From the NCBI RefSeq assembly GCF_003970795.1, contig NZ_RWKW01000071.1:20382-84381 (forward strand): a DNA stretch of 64,000 nt. The letters run 5' to 3'. This document shows, piece by piece, positions 1-8,707 of this stretch; positions within the stretch are counted from its first letter, which is position 1; each line of letters starts with the position of its first letter. Below the pieces are notes generated by a model that saw nothing but the letters and a program-made list of their open reading frames with translations, ran no database searches and had not been told where the DNA came from. The stretch comes from Aquibium carbonis (GTDB taxonomy: Bacteria > Pseudomonadota > Alphaproteobacteria > Rhizobiales > Rhizobiaceae). The translations under genes were made by a program, and so were the position numbers.

Positions 1-532
1 CTACCGCCCCGCCGACGCCGTCGAGACGGCCGAGTGCTGGCAGCTTGCCCTCGAGGACACCACCGGACCGTCGGTGCTGGCGCTCACCCGGCAGAACCTG
101 CCCGCCGTGCGCACCGAGCATGTCGAGGAAAACCTCTGCGGCTTCGGCGCCTACGAACTGGAGACGGCCTCGGACGACGCCGTGGTGACGATCTTCGCCA
201 CCGGCTCGGAAATCGAGATCGCGCTCGCCGCGCGCAAGAAGCTCGAGGCGAACGGCCACCCAACCCGCGTGGTTTCGGTGCCGTCGATGGAGCGCTTCGC
301 GATGCAGACGAGGCAGTATCGCACCGCCATGATCGGCAATGCGCCGATCCGCGTGGCGATCGAGGCCGGCATCCGCCAGCCCTGGGACGCGCTGATCGGG
401 CCGGACGGCATCTTCGTCGGCATGAGCGGCTTCGGCGCCAGCGGCAAGTACGAGGAACTCTACGCCCATTTCGGCATCACCGCCGACGCCGTCCTGAAGG
501 CGGTCGAGGAGCGCCTGCACGAAGCCGCCTGA
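1..532 (+). CDS. tkt: Transketolase, C-terminal part (5' end outside window)
   Basis: The frame is already open at base 2, so only the last 176 residues are visible. They begin with the conserved run YRPADAVETAECWQ, which follows the pyrimidine-binding domain of transketolases, and continue into the C-terminal domain (GSEIEIALAARKKLEANG). Transketolase moves two-carbon units between sugar phosphates in the cytoplasm using thiamine diphosphate. The cofactor-binding N-terminal domain lies to the left and cannot be checked. It is followed by a GC-rich hairpin and then gap, the usual rhizobial order. Family assignment is very secure. Confidence 0.95.
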   Translation, partial: YRPADAVETAECWQLALEDTTGPSVLALTRQNLPAVRTEHVEENLCGFGAYELETASDDAVVTIFATGSEIEIALAARKKLEANGHPTRVVSVPSMERFAMQTRQYRTAMIGNAPIRVAIEAGIRQPWDALIGPDGIFVGMSGFGASGKYEELYAHFGITADAVLKAVEERLHEAA

Positions 533-544
533 TCGACCCGGATC

Positions 545-576
545 GCCGACCGGTCGCGCCTGCGCGGCCGGTCGGC
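545..576 (+). terminator. Hairpin terminator after tkt
   Basis: Perfect 9-bp arms GCCGACCGG and CCGGTCGGC enclose a GC-rich loop, starting 12 bases after the tkt stop codon. No clear T-run follows, so termination is inferred from position and stem strength only. Confidence 0.5.
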
Positions 577-742
577 CTCCGCTTTGCGAACATTATCGAT
601 TGAAACGGCGCTGGCAGAACCGATTTGCGGCCGGCGGCGCAGCCGTGCGGCTGGATTCTTGGACGCCGCGCCGGTAAGAAGCGGCAACCATCAAGCCAAG
701 GGCTCACCCGCGCCCGCAGTTTCCGTCCAGGAGGTTTTCCGC

Positions 743-1753
743 ATGTCGATCAAGATCGCCATCAACGGCTTCGGCCGCATCGGCCGCAACATCGTTCGCG
801 CCATCTACGAGTCCGGCCGCACGGACATCGACATCGTCGCGATCAACGATCTCGGCCCGGTCGAGACCAATGCGCACCTGCTGCGCTACGACAGCGTCCA
901 CGGCCGCTTCCCGTCGCAGGTCACCGTGAACGGCAACGAGATCCGGGTCGGCGACGATTCCTTCAAGGTGTTTGCCGAACGTGATCCGTCGAAGCTGCCC
1001 TGGGGCGAGCTCGGCATCGACATCGTGATGGAGTGCACCGGCATCTTCACGTCGAAGGAGAAGGCCTCCGCGCACCTGGCCGCCGGCGCCAAGCGCGTCA
1101 TCGTCTCGGCTCCGGCCGACGGCGCCGACCTGACGGTGGTGTATGGCGTCAACCACGACAAGCTGACGAAGGACCACATCGTCATCTCCAATGCCTCCTG
1201 CACGACGAACTGCTTGGCCCCGGTGGCGATGGTGCTGAACGACGCCTTCGGCATCGAGAAGGGGTTCATGACGACCATCCACTCCTACACCGGCGACCAG
1301 CCGACGCTGGACACCATGCACAAGGATCTCTACCGCGCCCGCGCCGCGGCCATGTCGATGATCCCCACCTCGACCGGCGCCGCCAAGGCCGTCGGCCTCG
1401 TCCTGCCCGAACTCAAGGGCAAGCTCGACGGCGTCTCCATCCGCGTGCCGACCCCCAACGTCTCGGTCATCGACTTCAAGTTCGTGCCCAAGCGCGACGT
1501 CACGGTGGAAGAGGTCAATGCCGCGCTGGTGGCAGCCGCCGACGGCAAGCTGAAGGGCATTCTCGCCTACACCCACGACCCGCTGGTTTCGATCGACCTG
1601 AACCACGACGCGGCGTCCTCGACCGTCGCCCTCGACCAGACCAAGGTCATCGAGGGCAATCTCGTGCGCGTCATGTCCTGGTACGACAACGAGTGGGGCT
1701 TCTCCAACCGCATGTCGGACACGGCCGCGGCCCTGGCCAAGACCATTTCCTGA
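743..1753 (+). CDS. gap: Glyceraldehyde-3-phosphate dehydrogenase, type I
   Basis: The 336-residue protein interconverts glyceraldehyde 3-phosphate and 1,3-bisphosphoglycerate with NAD(H). The Rossmann motif GFGRIG is at residues 9-14. The Asn-Asp pair at 35-36 fits NAD preference. The catalytic Cys153 sits in ASCTTNC and the partner His180 in TTIHSYTGD. The C-terminal WYDNEWG signature is intact. The ATG at 743 is chosen because AGGAGG lies 9 bases upstream (729-734) and [14 protein letters not shown] is the normal family N-terminus; the frame is open further upstream but without support. It lies between tkt and the antiporter, with pgk following, which makes this a central-carbon cluster. 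Confidence 0.97.
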   Translation: MSIKIAINGFGRIGRNIVRAIYESGRTDIDIVAINDLGPVETNAHLLRYDSVHGRFPSQVTVNGNEIRVGDDSFKVFAERDPSKLPWGELGIDIVMECTGIFTSKEKASAHLAAGAKRVIVSAPADGADLTVVYGVNHDKLTKDHIVISNASCTTNCLAPVAMVLNDAFGIEKGFMTTIHSYTGDQPTLDTMHKDLYRARAAAMSMIPTSTGAAKAVGLVLPELKGKLDGVSIRVPTPNVSVIDFKFVPKRDVTVEEVNAALVAAADGKLKGILAYTHDPLVSIDLNHDAASSTVALDQTKVIEGNLVRVMSWYDNEWGFSNRMSDTAAALAKTIS

Positions 1754-1763
1754 CCCTTACGCC

Positions 1764-2021
1764 ATGGACGGCAACGAACCGTTCTGGCTGTTCCTCGGCG
1801 TGGTCGCCATCATGGCGGCCTTCGCCATGGTCCGAAACGGACGGCGCCGGCCGTCCCGGCCAAGCGCGCATCGGTGGGGCCGTGACGGCGGCGATGCAAG
1901 CCGGCAGGCACGGCACCACGGCGGCGCGCCCGGCTTTTCCGGCAATGATTCCAGCCGCGGTCCCGGCAGCACGGACAGCGGCGCCAGCGATGGCGGCGGC
2001 GGGGATGGCGGATGGGCCTGA
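1764..2021 (+). CDS. Small one-helix membrane protein with Gly/Ser-rich tail
   Basis: An 85-residue reading frame starts 10 bases after gap stops. Residues 6-23 form one hydrophobic segment, followed by an Arg-rich stretch and a tail of Gly, Ser and Asp ending GGGGDGGWA. I recognise the composition (short TM segment plus Gly-rich tail) from many alphaproteobacterial hypothetical proteins but no function. There is no good ribosome-binding site, so it may be translated by coupling to gap. It could also be a spurious GC-rich frame; the clear TM segment argues for a real gene. Confidence 0.5.
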   Translation: MDGNEPFWLFLGVVAIMAAFAMVRNGRRRPSRPSAHRWGRDGGDASRQARHHGGAPGFSGNDSSRGPGSTDSGASDGGGGDGGWA

Positions 2022-2201
2022 AGCGCGGTCCGCAGCGCCTCCCTCGTAGCCGGAACTTTCCCGCGCCCGCGTCCACCGCGCGTCTCGAAAAGCGACGCGA
2101 GTATCGCGTGCGACCGCATTGCGCGCGGGCGAGGCTTGCCCCGGCCATGCCTTCGCCGCACTGTGCGCCGAGAGCACGCAAGGAGGGTTCGGGACATCGG
2201 C

Positions 2202-4103
2202 ATGGACAGCATCTACCTGGCAATCATGATCGGGACGGCGCTGGTGCTTGCCGCAGCCTTCTCGAGCCTGATCGCCTTTCGATTCGGCGCGCCGCTGTTG
2301 CTGGTCTTTCTCGGTATCGGCCTGCTGGCTGGGGTCGACGGCCTGGGCCTCGATTTCAGCAATGCGCCGGTCGCCTATTTCGTCGGTTCGCTGGCGCTCG
2401 CCATCATCCTCTTCGATTCGGGCTTCGGCACGCAGCTCTCCGTCTTCCGCCAGGCCGCGATGCCGGCCCTGTCGCTGGCGACCTTCGGCGTGGCGATCAC
2501 CGCAAGCGTCGTCGGTGTCGCGGCCTTCTACGTGACGCCCCTGTCCTGGTTCGAAGCCTTCCTGCTCGGCGCCACCATCGCGTCGACCGACGCGGCCGCG
2601 GTGTTCTTCCTCCTGCGCGCCGGCAATCTCAACCTGCGCGACAAGGTGCGGGCCACGCTGGAGGTCGAATCCGGCTCGAACGATCCGATCGCCATCTTCC
2701 TCACGATCACGCTGGTCTCCGTCATATCGACCGGCGCATCCGCGGACGCGGACTGGCTCCTCATGGACATCCTGCGGGGTTTTGCCATGCAGATGGGCCT
2801 GGGCCTGGCGGCCGGCGTGACCGGCGGTTTCCTGATGGCGCGGCTGATCGAGCGGCTGGACCTCGATATCGGGCTGCTGCCGATCTTCGTGATCGCGCTG
2901 GCCCTGCTGCTGTTCGGCGTGGCCGGCGCGATCGGCGGATCCGGCTTCCTGGCCGTCTACGTCGCCGGACTGATCACCGGCAATTCGCGCATCCGCTCGG
3001 CGGCGCGACTGAAGCGCTTCCAGGACGGCATTTCCTGGCTGGCGCAGATCATCATGTTTCTCGTGCTCGGCCTGTTCGCCACGCCCTCGCAGTTCGGCGC
3101 CATCGCCTTGCCGGCGATCGGGCTCGGCCTTTTCCTGATCTTCGTCGCCCGGCCGCTGGCCGTCTGGCTCTGCCTCATCCCGTTCCGGTTCACCCGCGCC
3201 GAAACCGCCTTCGTCTCCTGGGTCGGCCTGCGCGGTGCGGTCTCGATCCTGCTGGCGCTCACGCCGGTTCTGGATGCGCTGCCCAATGGCGGCTACATCT
3301 TCAACAGCGCCTTCATCATCGTTCTCGTCTCGCTCGTGGTCCAGGGCTGGACCATCGGTCCGCTGGCCAGGCGCCTGGGGCTCGTGGTGCCACCGCGCAT
3401 CGGGCCGCTCGACAAGGTCGAACTCGAACTGCCCGGCGCGGCCAGGCACGAGCTCCTGGCCTACCGGGTCGCCGCCGGCAGCCCGGTGGCGCGCGGCGTG
3501 CGCATCCCGCGCTGGGCGCGGCCCTCCCTCGTCGTGCGCGAGGGACGGTCGATGGCCTATCAGTATGCGGGACGGCTGCTGGTCGACGACCATGTCTACA
3601 TCTTCGTGCCAGACCGCTACCCGCCGCTGCTCGACCGGCTGTTCGCGAGCCGGGCGGACCTCGACGAAGACGATGCGGATTTCTTCGGTGAATTCGCCAT
3701 CGATGCGACGCGGCCGGCCTCCGACCTCGACGCCGCCTACGGGATCGGCCTGCCGGAGGAGGATGCCAAGCGAAGCATCGCCGAGCTCGTCATCGCGCGC
3801 CTGGGCGGGCGGGCCGAATATGCGGACCGGGTCACGATCGGCCCGATCGAATTGATCGTCCGCGACGTCGGCGAGGACGGCACGCTCGCCTCCGTCGGCC
3901 TGTCGACCGAGCCGCACCACGCGGTACCGCAGGTTCCGGTCTTCCTCAGCGCCGGTGAAATGCGCGACCGGGCGGTCGAGGCCGTGCGCGGCTGGCGCGC
4001 CAGGCGGCGCGAAGCCCGGTTGCGCAGGCTGGAGATCGAAGCGGCGCGGCAGGCCGATTCGGGTCGTGGACCGGACGTGATCCTGCCGCGCGATCCCGAC
4101 TGA
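2202..4103 (+). CDS. K+/H+ antiporter, CPA1 family (NhaP2/CvrA type)
   Basis: A 633-residue inner-membrane cation/proton exchanger. Roughly the first 400 residues are a multi-helix Na+/H+ exchanger domain with STDAAAVF (Asp130) and SGSNDP (Asn160-Asp161), the conserved ion-binding positions of CPA transporters. Residues from about 410 to 480 look like a TrkA-C/RCK-C ligand domain ([23 protein letters not shown]), and a further cytoplasmic domain follows, the layout of bacterial K+/H+ antiporters of the CvrA/NhaP2 group. ATG 2202 begins the first helix directly; AAGGAGG at 2180-2186 is 15 bases away, slightly long. Likely role is K+ and pH homeostasis; ion specificity is inferred from architecture. 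Confidence 0.88.
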   Translation: MDSIYLAIMIGTALVLAAAFSSLIAFRFGAPLLLVFLGIGLLAGVDGLGLDFSNAPVAYFVGSLALAIILFDSGFGTQLSVFRQAAMPALSLATFGVAITASVVGVAAFYVTPLSWFEAFLLGATIASTDAAAVFFLLRAGNLNLRDKVRATLEVESGSNDPIAIFLTITLVSVISTGASADADWLLMDILRGFAMQMGLGLAAGVTGGFLMARLIERLDLDIGLLPIFVIALALLLFGVAGAIGGSGFLAVYVAGLITGNSRIRSAARLKRFQDGISWLAQIIMFLVLGLFATPSQFGAIALPAIGLGLFLIFVARPLAVWLCLIPFRFTRAETAFVSWVGLRGAVSILLALTPVLDALPNGGYIFNSAFIIVLVSLVVQGWTIGPLARRLGLVVPPRIGPLDKVELELPGAARHELLAYRVAAGSPVARGVRIPRWARPSLVVREGRSMAYQYAGRLLVDDHVYIFVPDRYPPLLDRLFASRADLDEDDADFFGEFAIDATRPASDLDAAYGIGLPEEDAKRSIAELVIARLGGRAEYADRVTIGPIELIVRDVGEDGTLASVGLSTEPHHAVPQVPVFLSAGEMRDRAVEAVRGWRARRREARLRRLEIEAARQADSGRGPDVILPRDPD

Positions 4104-4165
4104 CGCTCCCTTGCGCGCGCCGGGGCAAAATGTATGGTCCGGCCGATTGCATTTGGGAGATGGCG

Positions 4166-5362
4166 ATGCCCGACTTCAGAACCCTCGACGACATCGGTGA
4201 CGTGACGGACAAGCGCGTGTTGCTGCGCGTCGACCTGAACGTGCCGATGAAGGACGGCGCGGTGACCGACGCCACGCGCATCGAGCGTGTTGCGCCCACC
4301 ATCGCGGAACTGTCGGACAAGGGCGCGAAGGTGATCCTGCTGGCTCATTTCGGCCGCCCGAAGGATGGCCCCGACCCGGCGCTGTCGCTCGCCCCGATCG
4401 CGGCGGCGACCGAAGCGGTGCTGGACCGCCGCGTCCACTTCGCGGCCGACTGCGTCGGCAAGGTCGCGACGGACGCGGTGGCGGCGATGGCGGGCGGGGA
4501 CGTTCTGCTGCTGGAGAACACCCGTTTCCACAAGGGCGAGGAGAAGAACGAGCCCGACTTCGCCAAGGCGCTGGCCGCCAATGGCGACATCTTCGTCAAC
4601 GACGCCTTTTCGGCCGCGCATCGCGCGCACGCCTCCACCGAGGGGCTGGCGCACCTGATGCCCGCCTATGCCGGGCGCACCATGCAGGCCGAACTGGAAG
4701 CGCTGGAGAAGGGTCTCGGCAATCCGAGACGCCCCGTGGTCGCGATCGTCGGCGGCGCAAAGGTGTCGTCCAAGATCGATCTGCTGATGAACCTGGTGAA
4801 GAAGGTCGACGCGCTGGTGATCGGCGGCGGCATGGCCAACACCTTCCTGGCCGCGCGCGGCACGGATGTCGGCAAATCGTTGTGCGAGCACGACCTGGCG
4901 GCGACCGCCAAGCAGATCATGATCGAGGCGGCGACGGCCGGCTGCGCCGTGATCCTGCCGGTGGACGGCGTGGTGGCACGGGCGTTCAAGGCGGGCGCGG
5001 CAAGCGAGACGGTCGCCATCGACGCCGTCCCCGCCGACGCCATGATCCTCGATGTCGGACCGAGGACGGTTGAAACCGTCAACGCCTGGATCGACCGCGC
5101 AGCGACGGTGGTGTGGAACGGCCCGCTCGGCGCCTTCGAGATCGAGCCCTTCGATGCGGCGACCGTGGCGGCGGCGAAGTTCGCGGCGGCCCAGACGCGC
5201 GAGGGCAGGCTGGTTTCGGTGGCGGGTGGCGGCGATACCGTGGCTGCCCTGCACCTTGCCGGGGTTGCGGACGACTTTACCTATGTCTCGACCGCAGGCG
5301 GCGCCTTCCTCGAATGGATGGAAGGCAAGCCGCTTCCGGGCGTGGATGTGCTCAAGCGATAG
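4166..5362 (+). CDS. pgk: Phosphoglycerate kinase
   Basis: This 398-residue enzyme transfers phosphate between 1,3-bisphosphoglycerate and ADP. Visible signatures are RVDLNVP (residues 21-27), HFGRPK for substrate binding, the [13 protein letters not shown] segment and the nucleotide loop GGGDTVAAL near the C-terminus. ATG 4166 (MPDFRTL) is preferred over ATG 4160 because TTGGGAGA at 4153-4160 then has proper spacing. It follows the antiporter by 62 bases and precedes, on the opposite strand, a small membrane-protein gene. Catalyses the step after gap. Confidence 0.97.
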   Translation: MPDFRTLDDIGDVTDKRVLLRVDLNVPMKDGAVTDATRIERVAPTIAELSDKGAKVILLAHFGRPKDGPDPALSLAPIAAATEAVLDRRVHFAADCVGKVATDAVAAMAGGDVLLLENTRFHKGEEKNEPDFAKALAANGDIFVNDAFSAAHRAHASTEGLAHLMPAYAGRTMQAELEALEKGLGNPRRPVVAIVGGAKVSSKIDLLMNLVKKVDALVIGGGMANTFLAARGTDVGKSLCEHDLAATAKQIMIEAATAGCAVILPVDGVVARAFKAGAASETVAIDAVPADAMILDVGPRTVETVNAWIDRAATVVWNGPLGAFEIEPFDAATVAAAKFAAAQTREGRLVSVAGGGDTVAALHLAGVADDFTYVSTAGGAFLEWMEGKPLPGVDVLKR

Positions 5363-5404
5363 CCGGGCATTCCCCGGGCCGCCGGGGACCAAGCTGCGCC
5401 CTTG

Positions 5405-5743
5405 TCATTCCGCATGGCTCGGCGTCATGCACAGCATGGCGATGCCGACCAGCACGATCGCCGCCCCGGCGGCCTCGCGCAGGGTGTATTTTTCCCCGAG
5501 GAACCAGATGGCCACGACGAAGGTCATCAGGAATTCGATCGCGAGGATCAGGATGATCACGTGGCCAAGCCGCGTGGTGCGGAGCACCTCGATCTCGAAC
5601 CAGGCGGCCGCCGACAGCGTCAGGATGACCGCGGGGATCAGGACCAGGTAGGTCGAGCCGCCCCACGTCTTCATGATCCAGCTCGCCGACATGTAGAAGA
5701 ACGCCGCGCCCGAGGCGAGCAGCACGGTGATCATCTGTGACAT
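5405..5743 (-). CDS. Small four-helix membrane protein, SMR/EamA-like (paralogue 1)
   Basis: A 112-residue protein with four predicted membrane helices. The last two carry the pattern FLGEKYTLREAAGAAIVLVGIAML, which resembles the end of small multidrug resistance (EmrE/SugE) proteins. The TM1 glutamate that is catalytic in EmrE is absent, so drug/proton exchange should not be assumed. The gene at 5982-6320 encodes a paralogue of exactly the same length with the same N-terminal pattern (GAA-fY--aSWI-K--GGS-YL-LIP). GGAG precedes ATG 5743. Its promoter region shares an inverted repeat with the paralogue. Function unknown. Confidence 0.75.
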   Translation of the reverse strand: MSQMITVLLASGAAFFYMSASWIMKTWGGSTYLVLIPAVILTLSAAAWFEIEVLRTTRLGHVIILILAIEFLMTFVVAIWFLGEKYTLREAAGAAIVLVGIAMLCMTPSHAE

Positions 5744-5866
5744 GCGACGCTCCGAGGCAGGAGGCGCTTCCGTCCACGCAGTGCCATGTGCAGTTTCCCG
5801 TGTGAAAGGCGAAGCCCCGCGCCCGTGTCCGATGCTGGAAAGCTAGATGCCGCGAGGCATTCCCTC

Positions 5867-5882
5867 TGTTAATGCCTTAACA
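5867..5882 (-). promoter_or_regulatory. Operator-like inverted repeat upstream of paralogue 1
   Basis: Perfect palindromic arms TGTTAA and TTAACA separated by 4 bases, centred about 131 bases upstream of the 5743 start. A near-identical element lies about 126 bases upstream of the paralogue. Inferred binding site for one shared regulator. Confidence 0.5.
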
Positions 5883-5981
5883 CTGGCATGCAGATTATCC
5901 TTGTATATCAAGCGCTTGAATCCCATCGACACGAAGCCGCGCCCCCGGTTTTCACCCAGGGCGGGACCGGACAGAACCGAC

Positions 5982-6320
5982 CTATCCCGCGCGCCCGGCG
6001 CGGGTGCCGAGCAGGGCGAGACCGGCGAAGGCGACGATGGCGCCCATGATTTCGCGCGAGGGATAGATGTCGGTGACCGAGAGAATGGCGGCAACGACCG
6101 CCATCGAGACTTCGAGGGCGATCAGCAGCGTTACGACCGGGCCGAAGCGGAACCGGTGCTGCGATGCAGATTCGATCCAGGCGCTTGCTAGCATCGTGGC
6201 GGCAGCGAGCGGGATGAGGATCAGGTAGGGCGAGCCGCCGAGCGGCTTGAGGATCCAGCTCGCAACGACATAGAGGACGGCTGCGCCGGACCCGAACAGG
6301 GCTGTGGTGATCGGTGACAT
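5982..6320 (-). CDS. Small four-helix membrane protein, SMR/EamA-like (paralogue 2)
   Basis: A 112-residue protein with four hydrophobic helices, homologous along its length to the 5405-5743 product (both start MS-ITT/V-L-GSGAA or similar and share SWI-KPLGGSPYL-LIP). ATG 6320 is chosen because GGGAG lies about 7 bases upstream (6328-6333) and because it gives exactly the paralogue length; the frame is open further upstream. The glutamate typical of SMR exporters is also missing here. The two genes lie in tandem between pgk and the aldolase gene, both pointing left, so they look like a local duplication. Substrate unknown. Confidence 0.75.
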   Translation of the reverse strand: MSPITTALFGSGAAVLYVVASWILKPLGGSPYLILIPLAAATMLASAWIESASQHRFRFGPVVTLLIALEVSMAVVAAILSVTDIYPSREIMGAIVAFAGLALLGTRAGRAG

Positions 6321-6438
6321 CAGAAAGGCTCCCAAACCGGGACGAACCCCGTTTGCATATGTTCTTGGGCCCATTCGTCGATCGCGGGCCAAGCATGTGT
6401 GCGATGGCACCAAGCTAGGCCTCGGCGCGCCAGCCTTC

Positions 6439-6454
6439 CGTTAAGTGCTTAACA
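6439..6454 (-). promoter_or_regulatory. Operator-like inverted repeat upstream of paralogue 2
   Basis: Arms CGTTAA and TTAACA with a 4-base spacer (one mismatch), the counterpart of the element at 5867-5882. It sits in the divergent region shared with the aldolase gene, so it could act on either side. Confidence 0.5.
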
Positions 6455-6480
6455 CTCCCGAAATATTCGACAGATGACTA

Positions 6481-6506
6481 AACCGATTGAAATCTTTCAA
6501 TCGGTT
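6481..6506. promoter_or_regulatory. 26-bp perfect palindrome upstream of the class I aldolase gene
   Basis: Arms AACCGATTGAAA and TTTCAATCGGTT are perfectly complementary with a 2-base centre. The TTGAAA/TTTCAA core resembles LacI-family operators such as Cra/FruR. It ends 78 bases before the ATG at 6585, a normal operator position. No T-run follows, which argues against a terminator. The regulator is not encoded in the window. Confidence 0.6.
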
Positions 6507-6584
6507 CAAGCACTTGCGCTGCGGTTCCGTTTGTGCGCCGCTTCTGTTAGAGCCCGGAGAAGCAATATTCAGGAGGCAGATCAG

Positions 6585-7520
6585 ATGAGCGACCCGCGCA
6601 ACGACACGACGGCATCGACGCATGCGGACATGGCCGCCCAGGTTGCGGGCAAGGACGGCTTCATCGCCGCGCTCGACCAGTCGGGCGGGTCGACGCCCAA
6701 GGCGCTGAAACTGTACGGCGTCGATGAAGCCGCATGGTCGAGCGAGGAGGAGATGTACGATCTCATCCACCAGATGCGCTCGCGCATCATCACCTCCCCG
6801 GCTTTCACCGGCGACAAGGTCATGGGCGCGATCCTCTTCGAGCAGACCATGGACCGTGCGGTCGAAGGCGTGCCGACGGCGCAGTACCTGTGGGAGAAGC
6901 GCGGCGTCGTGCCGTTCCTCAAGGTCGACAAGGGCCTCGCCGACGGCAAGGACGGCGTGAAGCTGATGAAGCCGATCGCGGGTCTCGACGACCTGCTCGA
7001 GCGGGCGGTCGCCAAGGGCGTCTTCGGCACCAAGATGCGTTCGGTCATCGATGCCGCCAACCCGGCGGGCATCAAGGCAATCGTCGACCAGCAGTTCGAA
7101 GTGGGCAAGCAGATCCTGTCGCATGGTCTCGTGCCCATCCTCGAGCCGGAGGTGACCATCTCGATCGCCGACAAGGCCGAGGCCGAAGAGCTGCTGCTGG
7201 CCGAGATCCGGAAGCACCTCGACGGCCTGCCCTCCGGCCAGAAGATCATGCTGAAGGTGAGCATCCCGACGAAGCCGAACCACTACAAGCCGCTCATCGA
7301 CGATCCGCGCGTCATGCGCGTCGTCGCCCTGTCGGGCGGCTACTCGCGCGACGAGGCGAACGCGAAGCTGGTGGAGAACGATGGTCTGATTGCCAGCTTC
7401 TCGCGGGCGCTCACCGAGGGGCTTTCGGCCGACCAGAGCGACGCGGACTTCAACGCCACGCTGGCCGCCACGATCGACAGCATCTTCCAGGCATCGCGGG
7501 CGGACAAAAAAGCCGCCTGA
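6585..7520 (+). CDS. fda: Fructose-bisphosphate aldolase class I, Staphylococcus type
   Basis: A 311-residue Schiff-base aldolase cleaving fructose 1,6-bisphosphate to the two triose phosphates without a metal. It matches the Staphylococcus carnosus/aureus class I family along its whole length: [17 protein letters not shown] at the N-terminus, [22 protein letters not shown], then [10 protein letters not shown] with the likely Schiff-base Lys224, and [16 protein letters not shown] 6585 is preceded by AGGAGG at 6571-6576. It completes the tkt-gap-pgk set and probably works mainly in gluconeogenic triose condensation, as Hyphomicrobiales often lack 6-phosphofructokinase; that is inference. Followed by a likely terminator. 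Confidence 0.93.
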   Translation: MSDPRNDTTASTHADMAAQVAGKDGFIAALDQSGGSTPKALKLYGVDEAAWSSEEEMYDLIHQMRSRIITSPAFTGDKVMGAILFEQTMDRAVEGVPTAQYLWEKRGVVPFLKVDKGLADGKDGVKLMKPIAGLDDLLERAVAKGVFGTKMRSVIDAANPAGIKAIVDQQFEVGKQILSHGLVPILEPEVTISIADKAEAEELLLAEIRKHLDGLPSGQKIMLKVSIPTKPNHYKPLIDDPRVMRVVALSGGYSRDEANAKLVENDGLIASFSRALTEGLSADQSDADFNATLAATIDSIFQASRADKKAA

Positions 7521-7550
7521 GCGACCGTCAGAGCAGGCATCCAGACCTAG

Positions 7551-7580
7551 GAAAGGCTCGTGTTCAGCGAGGCCTTTTCC
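7551..7580 (+). terminator. Intrinsic terminator after the aldolase gene
   Basis: AAAGGC-TCG pairs with CGA-GGCCTTT (one bulged C) and runs into TTTTCC, 30 bases after the stop codon. Confidence 0.55.
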
Positions 7581-7638
7581 ATTTCGAGCGATCGGTTGTA
7601 GGGAAGTGGGATCCGAACACGCCATCGTCCGAGCCTTC

Positions 7639-8403
7639 ATGACCCGCCTGCTTCCGCTTCTGTCCTGGCTCGCCCTCCCGGTCTATGCTTGGCAAGGCAT
7701 CGGCGTCCGGCTGCGGACAAGGCGTCTGCTGCCGGCCGAAGGCCCGGTGACGCACACGCTCCCCGGGTCGGGTGCGCCGCTGCGGCTGCTGGTGCTCGGC
7801 GACTCGTCGGCCGCCTCGGTCGGCATCGAGCGGACGGACGGCGGCATCGCGGCGATCCTGGCGGGCATGATCCGGCGCGACACCGGACGCCCGGTGACCT
7901 GGCGCGCCGCCGGCTTCAATTCGGCGACGGCCGCGCAGCTGCGCGACTTCGTGCTGCCCAATCTCGCGCATGACGACTGGACCCACGTGGTGCTGTCGGT
8001 CGGCACCAACGACGCCAAGAACTTCCACCCCGTCTCGCGCTTCAAGCGCGATTTCGGCGGGCTCCTCTATGCGCTGAAGGCCAGGTTCCCCGCTGCGCGC
8101 ATCGTCTGGTCGCCGGTGATCGACATGACGACGGTGCCGGCCCTGCCGCCGCTCCTGGCGCGCATCCTCGAGATCCGCGCCCAGGCGATCAACGCCATGG
8201 GGACGCGGCTTTGCCATGAACGCGGCGCGGTGCCGGCGAGCCGCCTGCCGGTCGAGGATCCGACCCTCGGCTTTTCCACCGACGGCTTTCACGCGTCGGA
8301 GGCAGGCTACCGCGCCTGGGCGGAGCACCTCTTGCCGCTGATCGAACTGCCGGCGGCAGAAGCGCTCGCCTCAGCCTCCGTGGCTGAAGATGACGGTCAG
8401 TGA
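7639..8403 (+). CDS. SGNH/GDSL-type esterase or lipase
   Basis: A 254-residue hydrolase with a short N-terminal hydrophobic stretch. SGNH blocks are all visible: GDSSAAS with nucleophile Ser56, Gly in the AAGFNSAT segment, GTND at 122-125, and DGFH with Asp215 and His218 completing the triad. ATG 7639 starts MTRLLPLLSWLALP, a possible membrane anchor or signal; no strong ribosome-binding site is seen, and the frame is open further upstream over the terminator, so this start is preferred by content. Substrate is unknown; the family includes esterases, lysophospholipases and acyltransferases. It converges on the small membrane gene at 8371-8532, overlapping it by 33 bases. Confidence 0.85.
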   Translation: MTRLLPLLSWLALPVYAWQGIGVRLRTRRLLPAEGPVTHTLPGSGAPLRLLVLGDSSAASVGIERTDGGIAAILAGMIRRDTGRPVTWRAAGFNSATAAQLRDFVLPNLAHDDWTHVVLSVGTNDAKNFHPVSRFKRDFGGLLYALKARFPAARIVWSPVIDMTTVPALPPLLARILEIRAQAINAMGTRLCHERGAVPASRLPVEDPTLGFSTDGFHASEAGYRAWAEHLLPLIELPAAEALASASVAEDDGQ

Positions 8404-8532
8404 GATCAACCCGAGCGCGCCGAGCGCCAGCTTCCAGAAATCGCTGCGCTTGCGAAGTCCGGGCAGGCCGAGCGGCTTGATGATCTGCACGGCCATGATC
8501 AGGATGATGACGATCGAAAGCGCTTTGGTCAT
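8371..8532 (-). CDS. Small conserved membrane protein (53 aa)
   Basis: A 53-residue frame with two hydrophobic helices joined by the basic loop LPGLRKRSDFWK. The same pattern (IIKPLGLPGLR-R-DFWK) is familiar from short hypothetical proteins of rhizobia. ATG 8532 has GAGGAG about 13 bases upstream; longer starts at 8565 and 8583 add a hydrophilic Gly/Pro stretch and are less convincing. It overlaps the end of the SGNH hydrolase gene on the opposite strand. No function can be given. Confidence 0.6.
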   Translation of the reverse strand: MTKALSIVIILIMAVQIIKPLGLPGLRKRSDFWKLALGALGLISLTVIFSHGG

Positions 8533-8595
8533 GCCGGGGGCCGGCTCCTCGCTCGGGCGACCCATGCCGCCTGTCGCACCCATTGACCAGCCTGC

Positions 8596-8609
8596 TTGAC
8601 GGAAGTCAA
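8596..8609. promoter_or_regulatory. FNR/FixK-like box
   Basis: TTGACGGAAGTCAA fits the TTGA-N6-TCAA pattern of Crp/FNR-family sites (FnrL, FixK). It sits between the divergent 53-aa gene and prpE, 99 bases before the prpE start. Short, so chance occurrence is possible. Confidence 0.3.
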
Positions 8610-8707
8610 AGCCCCTTCCCCCACCCGGGCATATCGGAACATAGTCAAATGGACGCGTCGCGGCCGCCGAGGCTAGAAGACGGGCAATGCGACAGGGGAG
8701 GACTGCC

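Noticed and set aside
704..1606. 300-codon open frame antisense to gap
   Set aside because: Shadow of the gap reading frame; no independent features.
1671..3920. 749-codon open frame antisense to gap and the antiporter
   Set aside because: No recognisable domain; Arg/Gln/Asp-rich text typical of antisense frames in GC-rich DNA.
5405..6320. Assigning the two small membrane proteins as drug exporters of the EmrE/QacE family
   Set aside because: The essential TM1 glutamate is missing in both; only general SMR/EamA-like shape can be stated.
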